From Curvularia sp. ZM96 (lineage: Eukaryota; Ascomycota; Dothideomycetes; Pleosporales; Pleosporaceae), in the NCBI GenBank assembly GCA_022457065.1, contig JAJGBQ010000007.1:2170001-2234000 (forward strand): DNA of 64,000 nucleotides, written 5' to 3'. Shown in pieces: positions 22,945 through 34,863 of the stretch. The notes beneath the pieces are model-generated. The model saw nothing but the letters and a program-made list of their open reading frames with translations. It was not told where the DNA came from and searched no databases. Every line of letters begins with the position of its first letter. Position 1 is the first letter of the stretch. The translations under genes and the position numbers were made by a program.

Positions 22945-24662
22945 ATGGCTCCTGCCCAGGCCGATTATGCGCCTGAAAAGTACTCGGCTGAACACTACCC
23001 ACCAAGCCAGCATGAAGTCACATCCGATCTTTCCCACCAGATGGCTGCACACGGCCATGCTGCCACGGACATGTAGGCTCCTACCCGTTGCGCCGGTCTC
23101 AATCGGGTTGCATGGTACTAATCACCTATATAGCTATGGGCATGCCCTGATGAACTTTGACAAGAAGGCAGAGGCGCGCCTCAGGATGAAGATTGACCTC
23201 TACATTGTCCCAACCGTCGCTCTCCTCTACCTCTTTTGCTTCATTGACCGGGCCAACATTGGCAATGCACGCTTGGCCGGGCTCGAAAAGGACCTGCATC
23301 TCAAGGGACATGACTACAACTCCATTTTGTCCGTCTTTTACATCAGCTACATTATTTTCGAGATTCCGTCCAACATGTGCTGTAAATGGATAGGTCCAGG
23401 ATGGTGTAGGTTCACTCCAAGATGCAGCAGCAGCAGAACAGACACTGACAGCCGTGTTTGCAGTCATTCCCATTATTTCCCTATGCTTTGGCATAGCCTC
23501 GATAGGCACTGCTTTTGTCCACACCAAGGCCGCGGTCTCGGGCGTCCGCTTTGCGCTGGGTGTGTTCGAAGCCGGAATGCTTCCTGGAATCGCATACTAC
23601 ATGTCACGGTGGTACCGACGCTCGGAACTCGCCTTTAGGCTATCGCTTTACATTGTCATGGCTCCTCTTGCCGGTGCATTTGGTGGTCTGCTTGCTTCTG
23701 CCATTTTGACGCTCGACTCATTCGGGAGCTTGACACGGTGGCGTATGATCTTTGCTATTGAGGGAATCATCACCTGTGGACTGGCCCTCATTTCCTTTTT
23801 TACGCTTACAGATCGCCCGGAAACGGCTCGGTGGCTAACGCAGGAAGAAAAGGAACTAGCCATTGCTCGCGTCAAGTCTGAACGCGTAGGCCAAAACGAG
23901 GTCCTGGACAAACTAGACAAAAAGAAGACGATGCGCGGCATCTTCAACCCTGTGGTACTAACCACTGCTTTCATCTTCTTGCTAGACAACATTACCGTGC
24001 AGGGCCTGGCTTTTTTCGCGCCGACCATAGTCCGCACAATCTACCCAAAGGAGACGGTCGTGTCCCAGCAGCTCCATACAGTCCCGCCGTACATTGTGGG
24101 CGCTTTCTTCACTGTCCTCCTGCCCTATCTCAGCGGGCGGTTCGACAGGCGTCTCATCTTCTTCATTGCTGGAGCACCCCTGATGATGATGGGTTACATC
24201 ATGTTTCTGGCGAGCAAGGACCCTCAAGTTCGTTATGGAGCCACGTTTGTCATTGCTTCGGGAGCCTTTTCTTTTGGTGCGTTGTGCAATGCCCAGGGTT
24301 CCGCCAACGTTGTATCCGACACGGCAAGAGCGTCTGCGATTGGTGAGTTGCTCATACATAACCTGTGGGAAAATGCTAATCAAATCTTTGTAGGAACTAT
24401 CGTAATGTTTGGCAATGTTGGCGGCCTGATCTCGACATGGAGTTTCCTACCCAGCGATGCACCCCACTACCCCATCGGCAATGGCCTTAATCTTGCAACA
24501 AGCAGCGTCATCCTCATTTCAAGCATATTGCTTCTGCTTTGGATCAAGCGGAGCAACAAAAAGCGGGCCAGTGTCGATGTCGATACTGAGTTGGCAGGCA
24601 AGTCACAGGAGGAAATCGAAGATCTAGACTGGAGGCACCCGTCTTTCCGATGGAGGACTTGA
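22945..24662 (+). CDS. MFS transporter, allantoate/anion permease type
   Basis: Four exons (22945-23072, 23134-23405, 23464-24342, 24394-24662) give 515 aa. Residues 1-60 are a cytoplasmic leader, then about 12 hydrophobic helices follow. The first is IVPTVALLYLFCFIDRANIGNARLAG in type, the hallmark of the Dal5/Tna1 anion:cation symporter family. MSRWYRRSEL in the loop between helices 4 and 5, and the LTDRPETARWLTQEE loop, are family signatures. Members carry allantoate, nicotinate, pantothenate, biotin precursors or similar carboxylates across the plasma membrane; the substrate here cannot be read. The C-terminus ends DLDWRHPSFRW. The oxidoreductase gene follows 405 bp downstream on the same strand. 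Confidence 0.93.
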
Positions 24663-25066
24663 GACAGGCTACCGAATCGAAGGAAGCTTCTTCAATATGG
24701 AGCAGTAGTCAGACGCGGTATATGTGGCGGCGTTGTACAGATATCCGAATAAACAATGAACAAGTCCCGTGTACATAGCCGTGTATCGATCTCTCGAGTA
24801 GTGTCGTCATTGTTCATCCGCCCCCATACCCTCCGCAGCGACCGTTCCCCGCACTGCCCACGCATGCATCATCCTTGCTCGGCCGAAAGCGACACCTCGG
24901 CTCAACCTCTTCTTGTCGCGCATCGCTACTCGCGTCGGGGGCATATGCAACTAGAGCTATTACTTAGTAGTCAAGCTCGAAGCCTTACGCCGTGTTTTAT
25001 TTTATTATTTTTTATGTTGTCATTGTAATTGATAGAGTCATCATTTGCGTGTTGTGACGACCAGCC
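24663..25066. other. intergenic spacer
   Basis: 404 bp holding the 3' end of the permease transcript (AATAAA at 24748) and the oxidoreductase promoter. No gene. Confidence 0.5.
24748..24753 (+). terminator. poly(A) signal
   Basis: AATAAA 86 bp after the permease stop. Confidence 0.4.
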
Positions 25067-26281
25067 ATGCCCTCCGCCATTGTGATCAAGCAAGTCCCAG
25101 GCAAGCCGGGACAGGTCTATTACCCGCTCGAGAAGATTACCGTACCTGAGCCTAAGCCAAAGGACAATGAGGTAGCTACTATTTCACTGTTCACCACCCG
25201 CCTATGCGCCCACTACACTAACTAACCGTTGTGCTCAGGCCGTCATAACCCTCACAGCAGCCGCCCTCAATCACCGCGACCTCTTCATCCGTCAACACTT
25301 GTACCCAGGGACCACGTTTGGTGTGCCTCTCCTTGCAGACGGCGTCGGCATTGTGACATCCACGGGCTCTTCGCCGTCGGCCAAGTCATGGCTCAACAAG
25401 CGCGTTGTACTCAACCCCGGGACCGGCTGGAAGGACAATATCGATGGGCCAGAGCATCCAAAGGGATATGCCATTATGGGTGGAACAAAGACCAATCCCG
25501 TGGGTACGCTGCAAGAAGTATGTGTGCTGGATGCAGCCGAATTGGAGGAATGCCCCGAACATCTGTCCGACGAGGAGGCGGCGGCACTCCCTCTCACCGG
25601 CCTGACGGCATGGCGGGCGTTCCAGGTCAAGAGCGGAAATGCTGTTGCGGGTAGAAACATCTTAATCACTGGCATTGGCGGTGGTGTAGCACTGATGGCG
25701 CTGTCCTTTGCCGTCGCCCGTGGCTGCAATGTCTACGTCACAAGCGGGAACCAAGACAAGATCGATAAAGCCGTCAAGTTGGGCGCCAGGGGGGGTGCCA
25801 TTTACAAGGAAAAGGATTGGGATAAGAAGCTGCAAGCTATACTGCCAAAGGACCGGCCATATCTTGATGCCATCATCGACGGTGCAGGAGGCGACGTCGT
25901 TAAGATTGGCAGTAAGCTCCTCAAGGTTTGTTCACTCTCCATAGCTCCCCTTGTTCACACCGACGCAGAGGCTAACCCTTTTGTTTTTAGAATGGAGGTA
26001 TCATCTCCGTCTACGGCATGACTATTTCGCCCAAGATGGATTTCCTCATGTCTGCCGTACTGCGCAACATCGAGGTCCGCGGCTCTACCATGGGTTCCCG
26101 AAAAGAGTTTGCCGAAATGGTCCAGTTCGTGCGCGACACAAAGATGAAGCCGGTCGTCAGTCGCAGCGTACATGGACTGGATATTGAAAAGATTGATTCG
26201 CTGTTTGAGGATATGAAGAGTGCTAGCCAATTTGGAAAGTTGGTGGTCACGCTTGGTAATGAGAGGGCAAGCAAACTGTGA
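25067..26281 (+). CDS. zinc-type alcohol dehydrogenase-like / quinone oxidoreductase
   Basis: Three exons (25067-25171, 25239-25925, 25991-26281) give 360 aa. The GroES-like N-terminal domain contains ALNHRDLFIRQ and the medium-chain dehydrogenase motif around LLADGVGIV. The Rossmann fold starts at NILITGIGGGVALMAL, a variant of the usual GxGxxG/A dinucleotide loop, and most such proteins use NADPH. The catalytic-zinc cysteine of true alcohol dehydrogenases is replaced in the NHRD region, so a zinc-free quinone-oxidoreductase-like reductase is more likely. It resembles the yeast YogA/Ymr152-like proteins. The substrate is unknown. Confidence 0.9.
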
Positions 26282-27477
26282 GTGATGAACCATGTAATTA
26301 TCAATGTGGGTTCCTGTCCTCGGCCGTATCAAATGACACTTAGCAGCATTGAAGTGTTGCCTGCATTGCCTCAGATGTAGGTCTCGTGCTGACGTGATCT
26401 GCATGAAGCTATGGTTTGGGCTTCTTTCCTTTTTCTTTTGAGGCAAAGCAAGCTGCAGTCATCATATGCAACACCATATCCGCCCACAAGTCGTTCTTTC
26501 TCAAACATGACCGATTATCTTGGCCTAACATACGTCATTTCTCTACGTTGTGCTTATACGGAAATGTTGCGGGCCTGCCACATCTGCCTGAAAGCAATAA
26601 TCGATGCATAGACGTGAGGACTATGGGTGCAGCATAGTGCCACTAGCTTTCAACACCTGCTCAGACCATATCAATATGTTCACGTGTCGCTGCACCGATT
26701 GCACCAAGGGCATCGCTTCCTGTGGGTGAATCGGTTTCATAGCGCAGGGAAAAATAAGGTTGGAAAGTAGATTTAGCAAATGTCCACCCACTGGGTACCG
26801 TACCAAATCGAGAATGCGGTTCTGTGAGAAACAGGACTCGCACATTGCTTTGTCCACATGAAACAGACCGGGATTGGATCAGTAAATTCCCGGATCGGAT
26901 TGACAGATCTAGATCCCCCTATGTACACACAGTCATGCACTAAATAAATATTGTCGATCGACAGGTATGAAACCGCCGCGGCCAACGTACTAAGTACACA
27001 GCAGCCCTGCAGAGACCACGAGCTGCGCATCTGGATTGCACATGAAATCTTCTATAGGTCCGGAAAAACGCAAGAAATCTCATAGCACGAAAACAATAGC
27101 CATGATGTGAGCCGGAGACAAAGTCCGACAGAGCGCAGCGTAATCAATGTCATGACGAAATCAACATTGGCCCTTGGCACTCAACAGAATAAGCACAAGC
27201 ATACCTAAGGCTTATTTGAGGAATAAGATAAGGTAACAGACCACACAGAGACGCTGGCATTGTAGGGCGTACGTGCCCCGTCTGTGTCTTCTCAAAACTC
27301 CGTATCATCGACAATGCCCTCGTGTATTCGTTTCCCCGCAAGTCGCAGTCCATTTGCTTCAAAGTCGCCAGCCACCACAGACGACGTGATACGGTAGCAC
27401 GCATTTTGTCCAAGAGAAGTTTTGCAGTCTGGATTCTCTTGTTCTGGTGTATGTGTGTGCGAATATTCTAGCCAGAA
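26282..27477. other. 1.2-kb gene-free spacer
   Basis: Only short overlapping frames on both strands. No repeat, RNA gene or domain seen. Confidence 0.6.
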
Positions 27478-28619
27478 ATGCGATTCAATCTATCAGCGAG
27501 CGCGAAGCATGTAGCGCAACTCTTGAATCCCGACCTTGAGATACCGAATGCGCCAACGTCGCAGTCGCCGCCACTGCAGTCGCCGTCGTCGTCATCATCC
27601 TCGTCAGCACGACGCTCAGAACCATCAACACGAAGCCGAGGCAATACTCTATCACTCCGCTCGTCGCTCTCGTCGCGACGCAAGCGCAGACCAGCAGCAG
27701 TTGTATACACACCACCGCCAACGTCGCCGTCCGAGGACGCAGGCGCAGCACCAGCACCAGCACTCACGTCGATCCAGGCGGATTACGCCGCATCGACAAG
27801 TCGAGATCCTACACTGCGTTTTTACAATCCCGTGCAGCCACCTCCAGCCCAACAGCAAAAACCGGGCCGATTGTCTTGGAAGAGGATGAGCACGAATATG
27901 GCGGGGATGAATAAGTCGTCCGGCAACACGAGGAAGAGGGCATCCTGGAACGGGTTCCAAAATACCCCGGCTCCTACCACTGCAGCTGCACCAGCAGCAG
28001 CACATGTTCACTCTGTCCGCGAAGCAGACAAGTCTAAGCCTTACTTTCCGCTTGCCGGCATAGCACGAGACGGGTACTCCAACGACAAAGAAGCAACAGC
28101 CACTTGCTTCTGTGGCGCCGTTCAACTGGCTTTTCCCGTCGAGGGGCCCGGTCTCTTGTCGACGTTTGTCTGTAATTGTACGGATTGTCGAAAGATTACT
28201 GCTTCCATGTTTGCGTCGAATTTTACTGTGAAAGACGAGTGAGTTTTGTCTTCTTTCTTTTCTCTCTCTCTCGCGACGCTGCACGCCCACATTCCAAGAT
28301 CCGATCCCTACTAACCACCACCACCAGATACCTCAAACACATCCGAGGAAGAGCCAACCTCTCCAAATACTCTCAAGCTACCACCATAGCCTCCGGCCAC
28401 ACCATGACCAACCACTTCTGCACTACCTGCGGGACCCTCATGTACCGGGTGGGTGCCGCCTTCCCTGGCTGCTCTATCCTTCGCTTGGGCACCGTCGACG
28501 ACTTCAACTTGGCCGAGACGAAGCTAAAACCTACCCGCGAGCTGTTTGTCAAGGATCGTGTGGGCTGGTTTACCGGGGTGCAGGGCAATGAGGTTAAGAG
28601 GAAATCGGCCATGCTTTGA
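27478..28619 (+). CDS. GFA/CENP-V domain protein with long N-terminal extension
   Basis: Two exons (27478-28238, 28328-28619) give 350 aa. The zinc-binding Mss4-like fold of glutathione-dependent formaldehyde-activating (GFA) enzymes starts near residue 205. Its ligands are CFCGAVQ, CNCTDCRK and FCTTCGTLMY. Family members bind zinc; most fungal ones have no tested activity. The first ~200 residues are Ser/Pro/Ala/Gln-rich and probably disordered, with a basic patch (SSRRKRRP). Typical GFA proteins are about 130-150 aa, so this extension is unusual. The frame is open and spliced consistently, but a shorter isoform starting within it cannot be excluded. Confidence 0.87.
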
Positions 28620-29116
28620 TTAGTATAGGGTATCAGGTGGATTTTGGTAGATCGCGCGACAAAGGAAAAGATTGCCAGAGGAAAGATTTACGACATGTTT
28701 AGATTGTCGCGACGTAATGTCTTTTTTAAAGATTTGGATGAATTTCACGGCGTCGATAATGGTCAGACGGCTAATGCAAACATGTATATGCACATGCACC
28801 AGACTTTTGTACTGATATATTGTTGAGCCACTGAGATGCTCATTAGGCTTTCGTCGTCCCCCCAAGATATTTCGTGAAAATCACAGCAATCACCCCATTT
28901 GTATTCAATGCACCAATTCCTTTGCCATTCCATTCCAGTTGAACTACGCCCATATCCATTTCATCCTGCTTTATGACATCTCATGAGATCCCAAAGAACG
29001 CCATATTTGTTGCTAGATAAGAGAAAAAGATGGAAACTAAAAAATTCGTAAAATCAAAAGCAAGAAATGGTGGAGAAAAGAGAATGTGCCAGATATGACA
29101 CTGGGTAATCGGGTGA
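28620..29116. other. convergent 3' intergenic region
   Basis: 497 bp between two convergent stops. A/T-rich; no gene seen. Confidence 0.6.
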
Positions 29117-31419
29117 TCAACGCAGCAGCCATCGGTCTACATCGTCGGCGACGTCCATGTCTGCCTCGGGGTCTTCAACTGGCTCAGCATCGTCTACTTT
29201 GACACCAATGTTCGCCTCTGCATCGGTAGCAGAAGAGTCATCATCACTTTCTTCAAGCTTTGTCGGATTCTCGCGTGGAGTCGTGGTAGACGGTTCGAGG
29301 CCACCAAAGGCATCATTAGGGACCCAAGCAACATGGAGCATGCCTACATCAGGTATCAAGAGAGAATCGTCGAGAAACATCTCAGCCTGATATCGTTCTC
29401 TGAACGTAAGAATAAGGGTGTCGGTCTGCTCTGGATGAGGCTCGATTGCTGTACAGCCAGAAACGTTCTACATGGTCAGCAAGCAAGAATGTACCAAGAC
29501 AAGTTCATCTCACCAGAAGATACTGCCGCAGTGCCTCCTCTCTTGGAGTCCCAGCCTCGATACCGGAAATAGCCAGTCGCCTGGCCCGGTTGTCGAGTCT
29601 TTTGACCGCACTGCGACCCTGGAACCCATATCCACGACCACGATACCCTCCTCTATAAAGGGCGACACCTCTGCCACGGTGAGGGAAAGAGGTAAAGCCA
29701 CGTCCTCGAGAAGCCCCACGGAATACGCCACCACCACGATCCCGAACTAAAGGATCGTGAGGGTCGTATTGGTCGAAGAGCTCAGTAGCTTCAGCATGGA
29801 GAGCGTGTAAATCGTATGCAATTTCGTCTGCTCGGTCGCCTGACAGCTCTGCTATTTGTCGCCTAATCTCGTGCATTTCCTCGTTCTTCTCCTTGAGCTG
29901 CTTCTCAATTTCTGCTGCCCTGGCAGCGGCTTCCTCTTCTTTCCGACGACGTTCCTCAAAAGCCTTTTGCGCTGCAGCCTGCTTGACTGCAATGGCCTCG
30001 CGGTCGAGCTTCTCGTCTTGGTGATCTTCCGGTCGATACCAATAGATCTCGACGAACCGATTGCCAAATATTGCCTTGGGACTATTATAAGCTCGATTGG
30101 CGGCAGAGCGATCGTTGAATGTTATAATTGCAAGCTGCTGGTCGGTGCGCAGGTCCACTTCGAGGACAGTGCCAAACTCTGAGAAGTAGCGCTGTATACT
30201 GTCCTCATTGAGATTCTCAGAAGGAATTTGTTCGACTACGAGCACTGTATTCGACGGATCACTGGATAGCGCGGATTGCGAGAAGAGCGCCCGTGGCTTG
30301 CTCCCTTTAGTGGCATGACGGTGACCATTCGAAAGAGTGTGCTTCTTGGCCATTTCATGGGGCTGTGTAGCAAGATGAGACTGTTCCGGATCATACTTTG
30401 GGATTTCGTGTACTGGGACAGCAACAGCAGCGTCGCTATGTTCAAAGGGACAGAGTTTGCCTATTACGCAAAACCCTCTTTCATGGTAGCTCGTGCACAG
30501 CTTTCTGGGAGCCTTTTGGCTAAACTTGATGTCTTGGCCACTTGACAACGGCATAGACGGCATTCCTGGAAGATTTGCGCCAAAAGCTGTGGCCATCGCA
30601 AGGAAAGCCATGGGATTGGACATGTCAAACGGAGGAGGCCCTGGCGGGGGCGCTGGAAGATTTGCAAAGTTGGGCATGTGACTCATATCATACAAGGCGT
30701 CTTGATGCGTGTCCCCAGGTCTTGCGTTTCTACCACCCTGTCGCGCCGCCTGCTTCGAAGGTCTACTTCCACTGCTCTCGCCACGGCTATAGTGTGGGTC
30801 TTGAGACTCTTGTGGTTGACCGTTATCCCTTTCCACCAACTTGCGCTTCCTTGAATGATTCGATCCATCCGACTGTATGCCCTGCGTGGGTGGTCGATCA
30901 GGCAGGCGATGTGGAGCGGGCGGAACTCTAGTCGAGGCCGGACCTCTCGGCGCATTGAGTGGTGCGTTTGAATGATGAGGCTCATAGTCATGATTCGTTT
31001 TGCCCACTATTGACTGTATAGGCGCATTACGTGGAGGTTTGGAAAGATAGATCTTGTCCTTGAGCGCTGCAATCACGTCGTTTACGAATGATTCGGTGTC
31101 TTTCTATCATTAGCCAACACTACCCTACATAATCATGGCATTCACGCTGTCGCCCTGCTGGTGCTTACTGTCTCTCAGAAAGTCCTGCAGCGATTCGATA
31201 CAGTTGCGCCGGAAATTTGCCTCTGGTTCGTCACCAGCAACAAGTGCAGTGACATAGTCGGCAAGTACGTCAGTATCCGCATCTGAGCTGTTGTCTGTGT
31301 GAGTCTCCCAGATCCAAAGCGCTTTTGCGACGGCAACGACTAGCTCCAACGTACATGGTCTCGAGCTTCGGTAGGATCCATCTCTTGAAGGCAGTCTGAT
31401 CCTTTTCGGAAAGCCGCAT
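29117..31419 (-). CDS. RBM26/27-like RNA-binding protein (PWI, CCCH, RRM)
   Basis: Four exons (31419-31355, 31287-31169, about 31099-29514, 29467-29117) give about 706 aa. A PWI-like domain opens the protein (FKRWILPKLETI, SDADTDVLADYVTALV). A Pro/Gly-rich linker follows, then a CCCH zinc finger (CTSYHERGFCVIGKLCPFEH). Next come an RRM (NTVLVVEQIPSENL, QLAIITFNDRSAANRAY), a long charged coiled coil and an RGG-type stretch. An acidic tail ends the protein. This order matches human RBM26/27 and fission-yeast Rmn1, which work with the nuclear exosome adaptor (MTREC/PAXT) in RNA turnover. The donor of intron 2 is clear, but the frame requires an AAAG acceptor near 31100 instead of the nearby TAG. 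Confidence 0.88.
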
Positions 31420-31957
31420 GGTTTGCTTTGCGGACAAATCCCGCTCTTCTCCAGGTCATACGATGTTGTTGAGTAGACATAGGACTACAAACGTCAGTCT
31501 GGCGGCACGGGAGTGAAGTCAAAGCGCACGCACTTCGCGTTTGCTCTTAGCGCGACCCAGAGGTCATAGCTTCGCTGACCCGTGAGCACGTGAGCGCACT
31601 TGCCCCTCCACATTCACCGTCCTTGCTAACAGCACACTAGTAGTCACCATCTTACACACAAGAGCATTAGAGCAACATAAAAGGATGTTTGTGCAATATA
31701 GCTTGATTTTCTCCAACTACACTACACCAAGAACAGGTAAGGAAATAATGGGTCATGATCCGTATCTTTCGTGCAAACCCGCAAAACCTGGTCGTAACGG
31801 GCAAATCGCCCGGACCGACATTTACTAGTTCTGGCTGCCCTTAAAGCGAGCATTTCGTTTGCATCATTCATGTACCAGCGGTTACGAGCTTGTTAATGAC
31901 AGTCGGATAACCCAGACTCGCGAGGAAAGGAAATCTAGTACTTTTGACAGTTTTCCT
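31420..31957. other. promoter of RBM26-like gene and EF2 3' flank
   Basis: 538 bp between the ATG of the RBM26-like gene and the EF2 stop, both on the minus strand. No gene seen. Confidence 0.55.
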
Positions 31958-34863
31958 TTACAGCTTGTCGTAGTACTGCGTGACTGGTTAGCATATGTTT
32001 TCTTTTTGAGATTCACAAGGAGACTTACGTTGGAAACATCAGGTACTTCAACCTTGATACCCTTGCGCTTACGCATGTCGGCAACAGTCTTACCGACCAT
32101 GGTGGTGGGGTCAAGTGGCGATCCACCCTGGAGCACCTGCCAGTGGTCGAAGACCTGTTGAGGGAAGGCCTGACCACCGGTGGCGGCACGGAGATCGGCA
32201 GTGAAACCGAAAGACTCCATGACGGGCAGGTACGCCTTGACGTTGAAAAGAGGGGTACCAGGACGCTGGTTCTCCTCGAAAACGTGACCTCTCCTTCGGG
32301 TGAGGACACCGTAGATACCACCCATGGCCTGCTCGGGAACCTGGATTTCGCAGAGGTAGACGGGCTCGAGGAGAGAGGGCTCGGACATGAGAGTGGCGGC
32401 GTAGAGGACACGGCGCGCGGTAGGGATGATCTGACCACCACCACGGTGGATAGCATCAGCGTGGAGAGTAACATCCTGGATGTTGAAGCGGATGGAGCGC
32501 ATGGGCTCCTCAGCAATAGGACCTTCCTTGGTAGCCCACTGGAAACCAGAGACGACAGAGTCCTTGATTTCGCTCAGGTACTGGACGGCCTTGGTCTGGT
32601 CAATCAGCAAGTTGGCACCAGTGGTGTCGGGACCGAAGCACCAGATCTTGCGGGCGTCGGTGACGTCCCAGCCGTGCTCGTCAGCCAGGATACGGGCACG
32701 AGTCTTGATATCGTCACGAGGAGCAATCTTGCCAGTCTCGATGGCCTTGGAGACCTCCTCGTCCAAAGGCTCAGCGTTGAGGTAGAGACGGTTGTGCTTG
32801 TTGGGCGACTTGGACAGAGCAACTTGGCTGGACTTGGCACCAACAGTCTCACGGTACTGGACGACGGGGTCCGAGATGCGGAGAGGAACACCGGCGTGGT
32901 CCTCCTCGAGATCCTTCAAGCAAATCTCCAAGTGCAGCTCACCGGCACCGGCGACAATGTGCTCACCAGAGGGCGAGATGAAGGTCAGAACGCAAGGATC
33001 CGACTTGGAAAGACGCTTAAGACCTTCGACCAACTTGGGGAGATCCTGGGCATTCTTGACCTCGACGGAGCGCTGGACGACGGGAGAGACGGAGAACTTC
33101 ATAACCTTGAGGTTGTGGGCAGTCTCGTTGGTGGTAAGAGTACCAGACTTGAGCAAGAACTGGTCAACACCGACAAGACCGAGAATGTTACCGGCGGGGA
33201 CATCCTCAATGGGCTCGACGAAACGGCCCATCATGAGAATGGTACGCTGGATAGCCTTGATGAACAGGTCGTCCTTCTTGCCAGGGGTGTAGTTGGGACC
33301 CTGAATGCGGACCTTGAGACCAGACTTGACGGTACCGGAGAAGACACGACCGAAAGCGTAGAAACGACCCTTGTCGGAAGTGGGCACCATCTTGGAAACG
33401 TACAGCATGAGAGGACCCTTGGGGTCACAGTCACGGATACCAATGGCGTTGACATCGTCATTGGGACCCTCGTACAGAGTCTCCATACGGTACTTCTGGG
33501 CGGTGACAGGAGAGGGAAGGTGGAGAACCATCATCTCAAGAAGAGCATCGGCAGCGGGAAGGAACTTCCTCATGACGACCTTGAGGAGGGCCTTGCCCTC
33601 GAGATCCTTCTCATCCGAGGTAAGCTTGATCTCGAGCTTCTCGAGGAGAGTGGGGATCTCGTCCTTCTTGAAGTTCATGACGGCGTTGAAGATGCGGAAA
33701 ATGGGGTCCAAGATGAAGGTGTTGAACGAACGCTCAAGAGCCTGGCCCTCGTGGGTGGCGGTCTTGGTCCACTTCTTGGTCTTGGGGTTGAAGTAGTTGT
33801 CGCCCTAACAAACATTGTCAGTGTGTGTTACATTTGCAGGTTGTTTGAATGGCAATCATGTACTTACCCAAAGACGGTCCATCATCTTGTTCTTGTCAAC
33901 ACCAAACTTCTTGGCGTACCTGGAAGCGAACTGGCGGATGGTGAAAGCCCAGCCGTGGAGACCGGAACCGAAGGCAATGGTACCCTTCTCGGGGTAGACC
34001 TGGACATCACCGAGAGTCTTGTCGAAGTAGGTGGCAATGACGACGTTGACGGACTCGATGACACGAGAGAAGTTCTGGTACAGGTCCTCCTTGGAGAGCT
34101 GGAGCTCGAGAAGAGCACGGTCGACCTTGTTGATGATGACGACGGGCTTGATACGCTCACCGAGAGCCTGGCGAAGCACAGTCTCGGTCTGGACGCACAC
34201 ACCCTCGATGGTGTCGACGACGACGAGAGCACCGTCGGTGACACGGAGAGCAGCAGTGACCTCGGACGAGAAGTCAACGTGACCGGGCGAGTCGATCAAG
34301 TTGATCAAGAAGTCGTTCTTCTCGGTCTTGACGGGGATGTCCTTGAGGTCTTCGGGGTCGTTGAGCTGGGCGTACAGGGAGATGGCAGTCGACTTGATGG
34401 TGACACCACGCTCCTGCTCGTCGGCTCGCGTGTCGGTGAAACGAGCCTCACCAGCCTTGGCGGCGGAGATGATACCGGCACGCTGGACCAGCGAGTCGGT
34501 GAGGGTGGACTTTCCGTGATCGACTGTGGTGGGGTACGTCAGCCATGGATGCTGCCATGAGTTGCGGGGTTGCCCTGGGGGCGCTTACCGTGGGCAATAA
34601 CGGACATGTTCCTAATGTTCTTAGGGTCGTCCATGAGACCACGGATCTGAGAGCGTTGTCAGTATACCATTCGAGAGCTTGTCGCCAGCCATTGTGGGCT
34701 GATGCGGTGCGGGGCGCTGCTGCTGCTGCTGCTGTGTGGGCAGAAGCGGGTTACGTACCTCCTCGACCGTGAAGCTGTCGTGTTGTTAGCCATGCATTCA
34801 TGATTGACAGACGGATAGGGCGATGAAGCTCCTGGGATGCGGAGAAGAGACTTACTTGACCAT
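31958..34863 (-). CDS. EFT2: translation elongation factor 2
   Basis: Six coding exons (34863-34856, 34774-34759, 34646-34589, 34523-33868, 33804-32029, 31975-31958) give 843 aa, the usual EF-2 length. The G domain has AHVDHGKSTL (P loop), DSPGHVDF (G3) and NKVD (G4). The domain IV tip carries the diphthamide loop, seen as DVTLHADAIHRGGGQ, with the modified histidine in AIHRGGG. The C-terminus ends VPDVSNYYDKL, with the last six codons in their own exon. EF-2 drives GTP-dependent ribosome translocation in the cytosol. The gene shows strong codon bias, which also creates long antisense open frames. Exon 2 is a 16-nt microexon. Confidence 0.98.

Noticed and set aside
32143..34560. 805-codon open frame antisense to EF2
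   Set aside because: It mirrors the EF2 exons. Strong codon bias leaves few stops on the opposite strand. No domain or splice logic.
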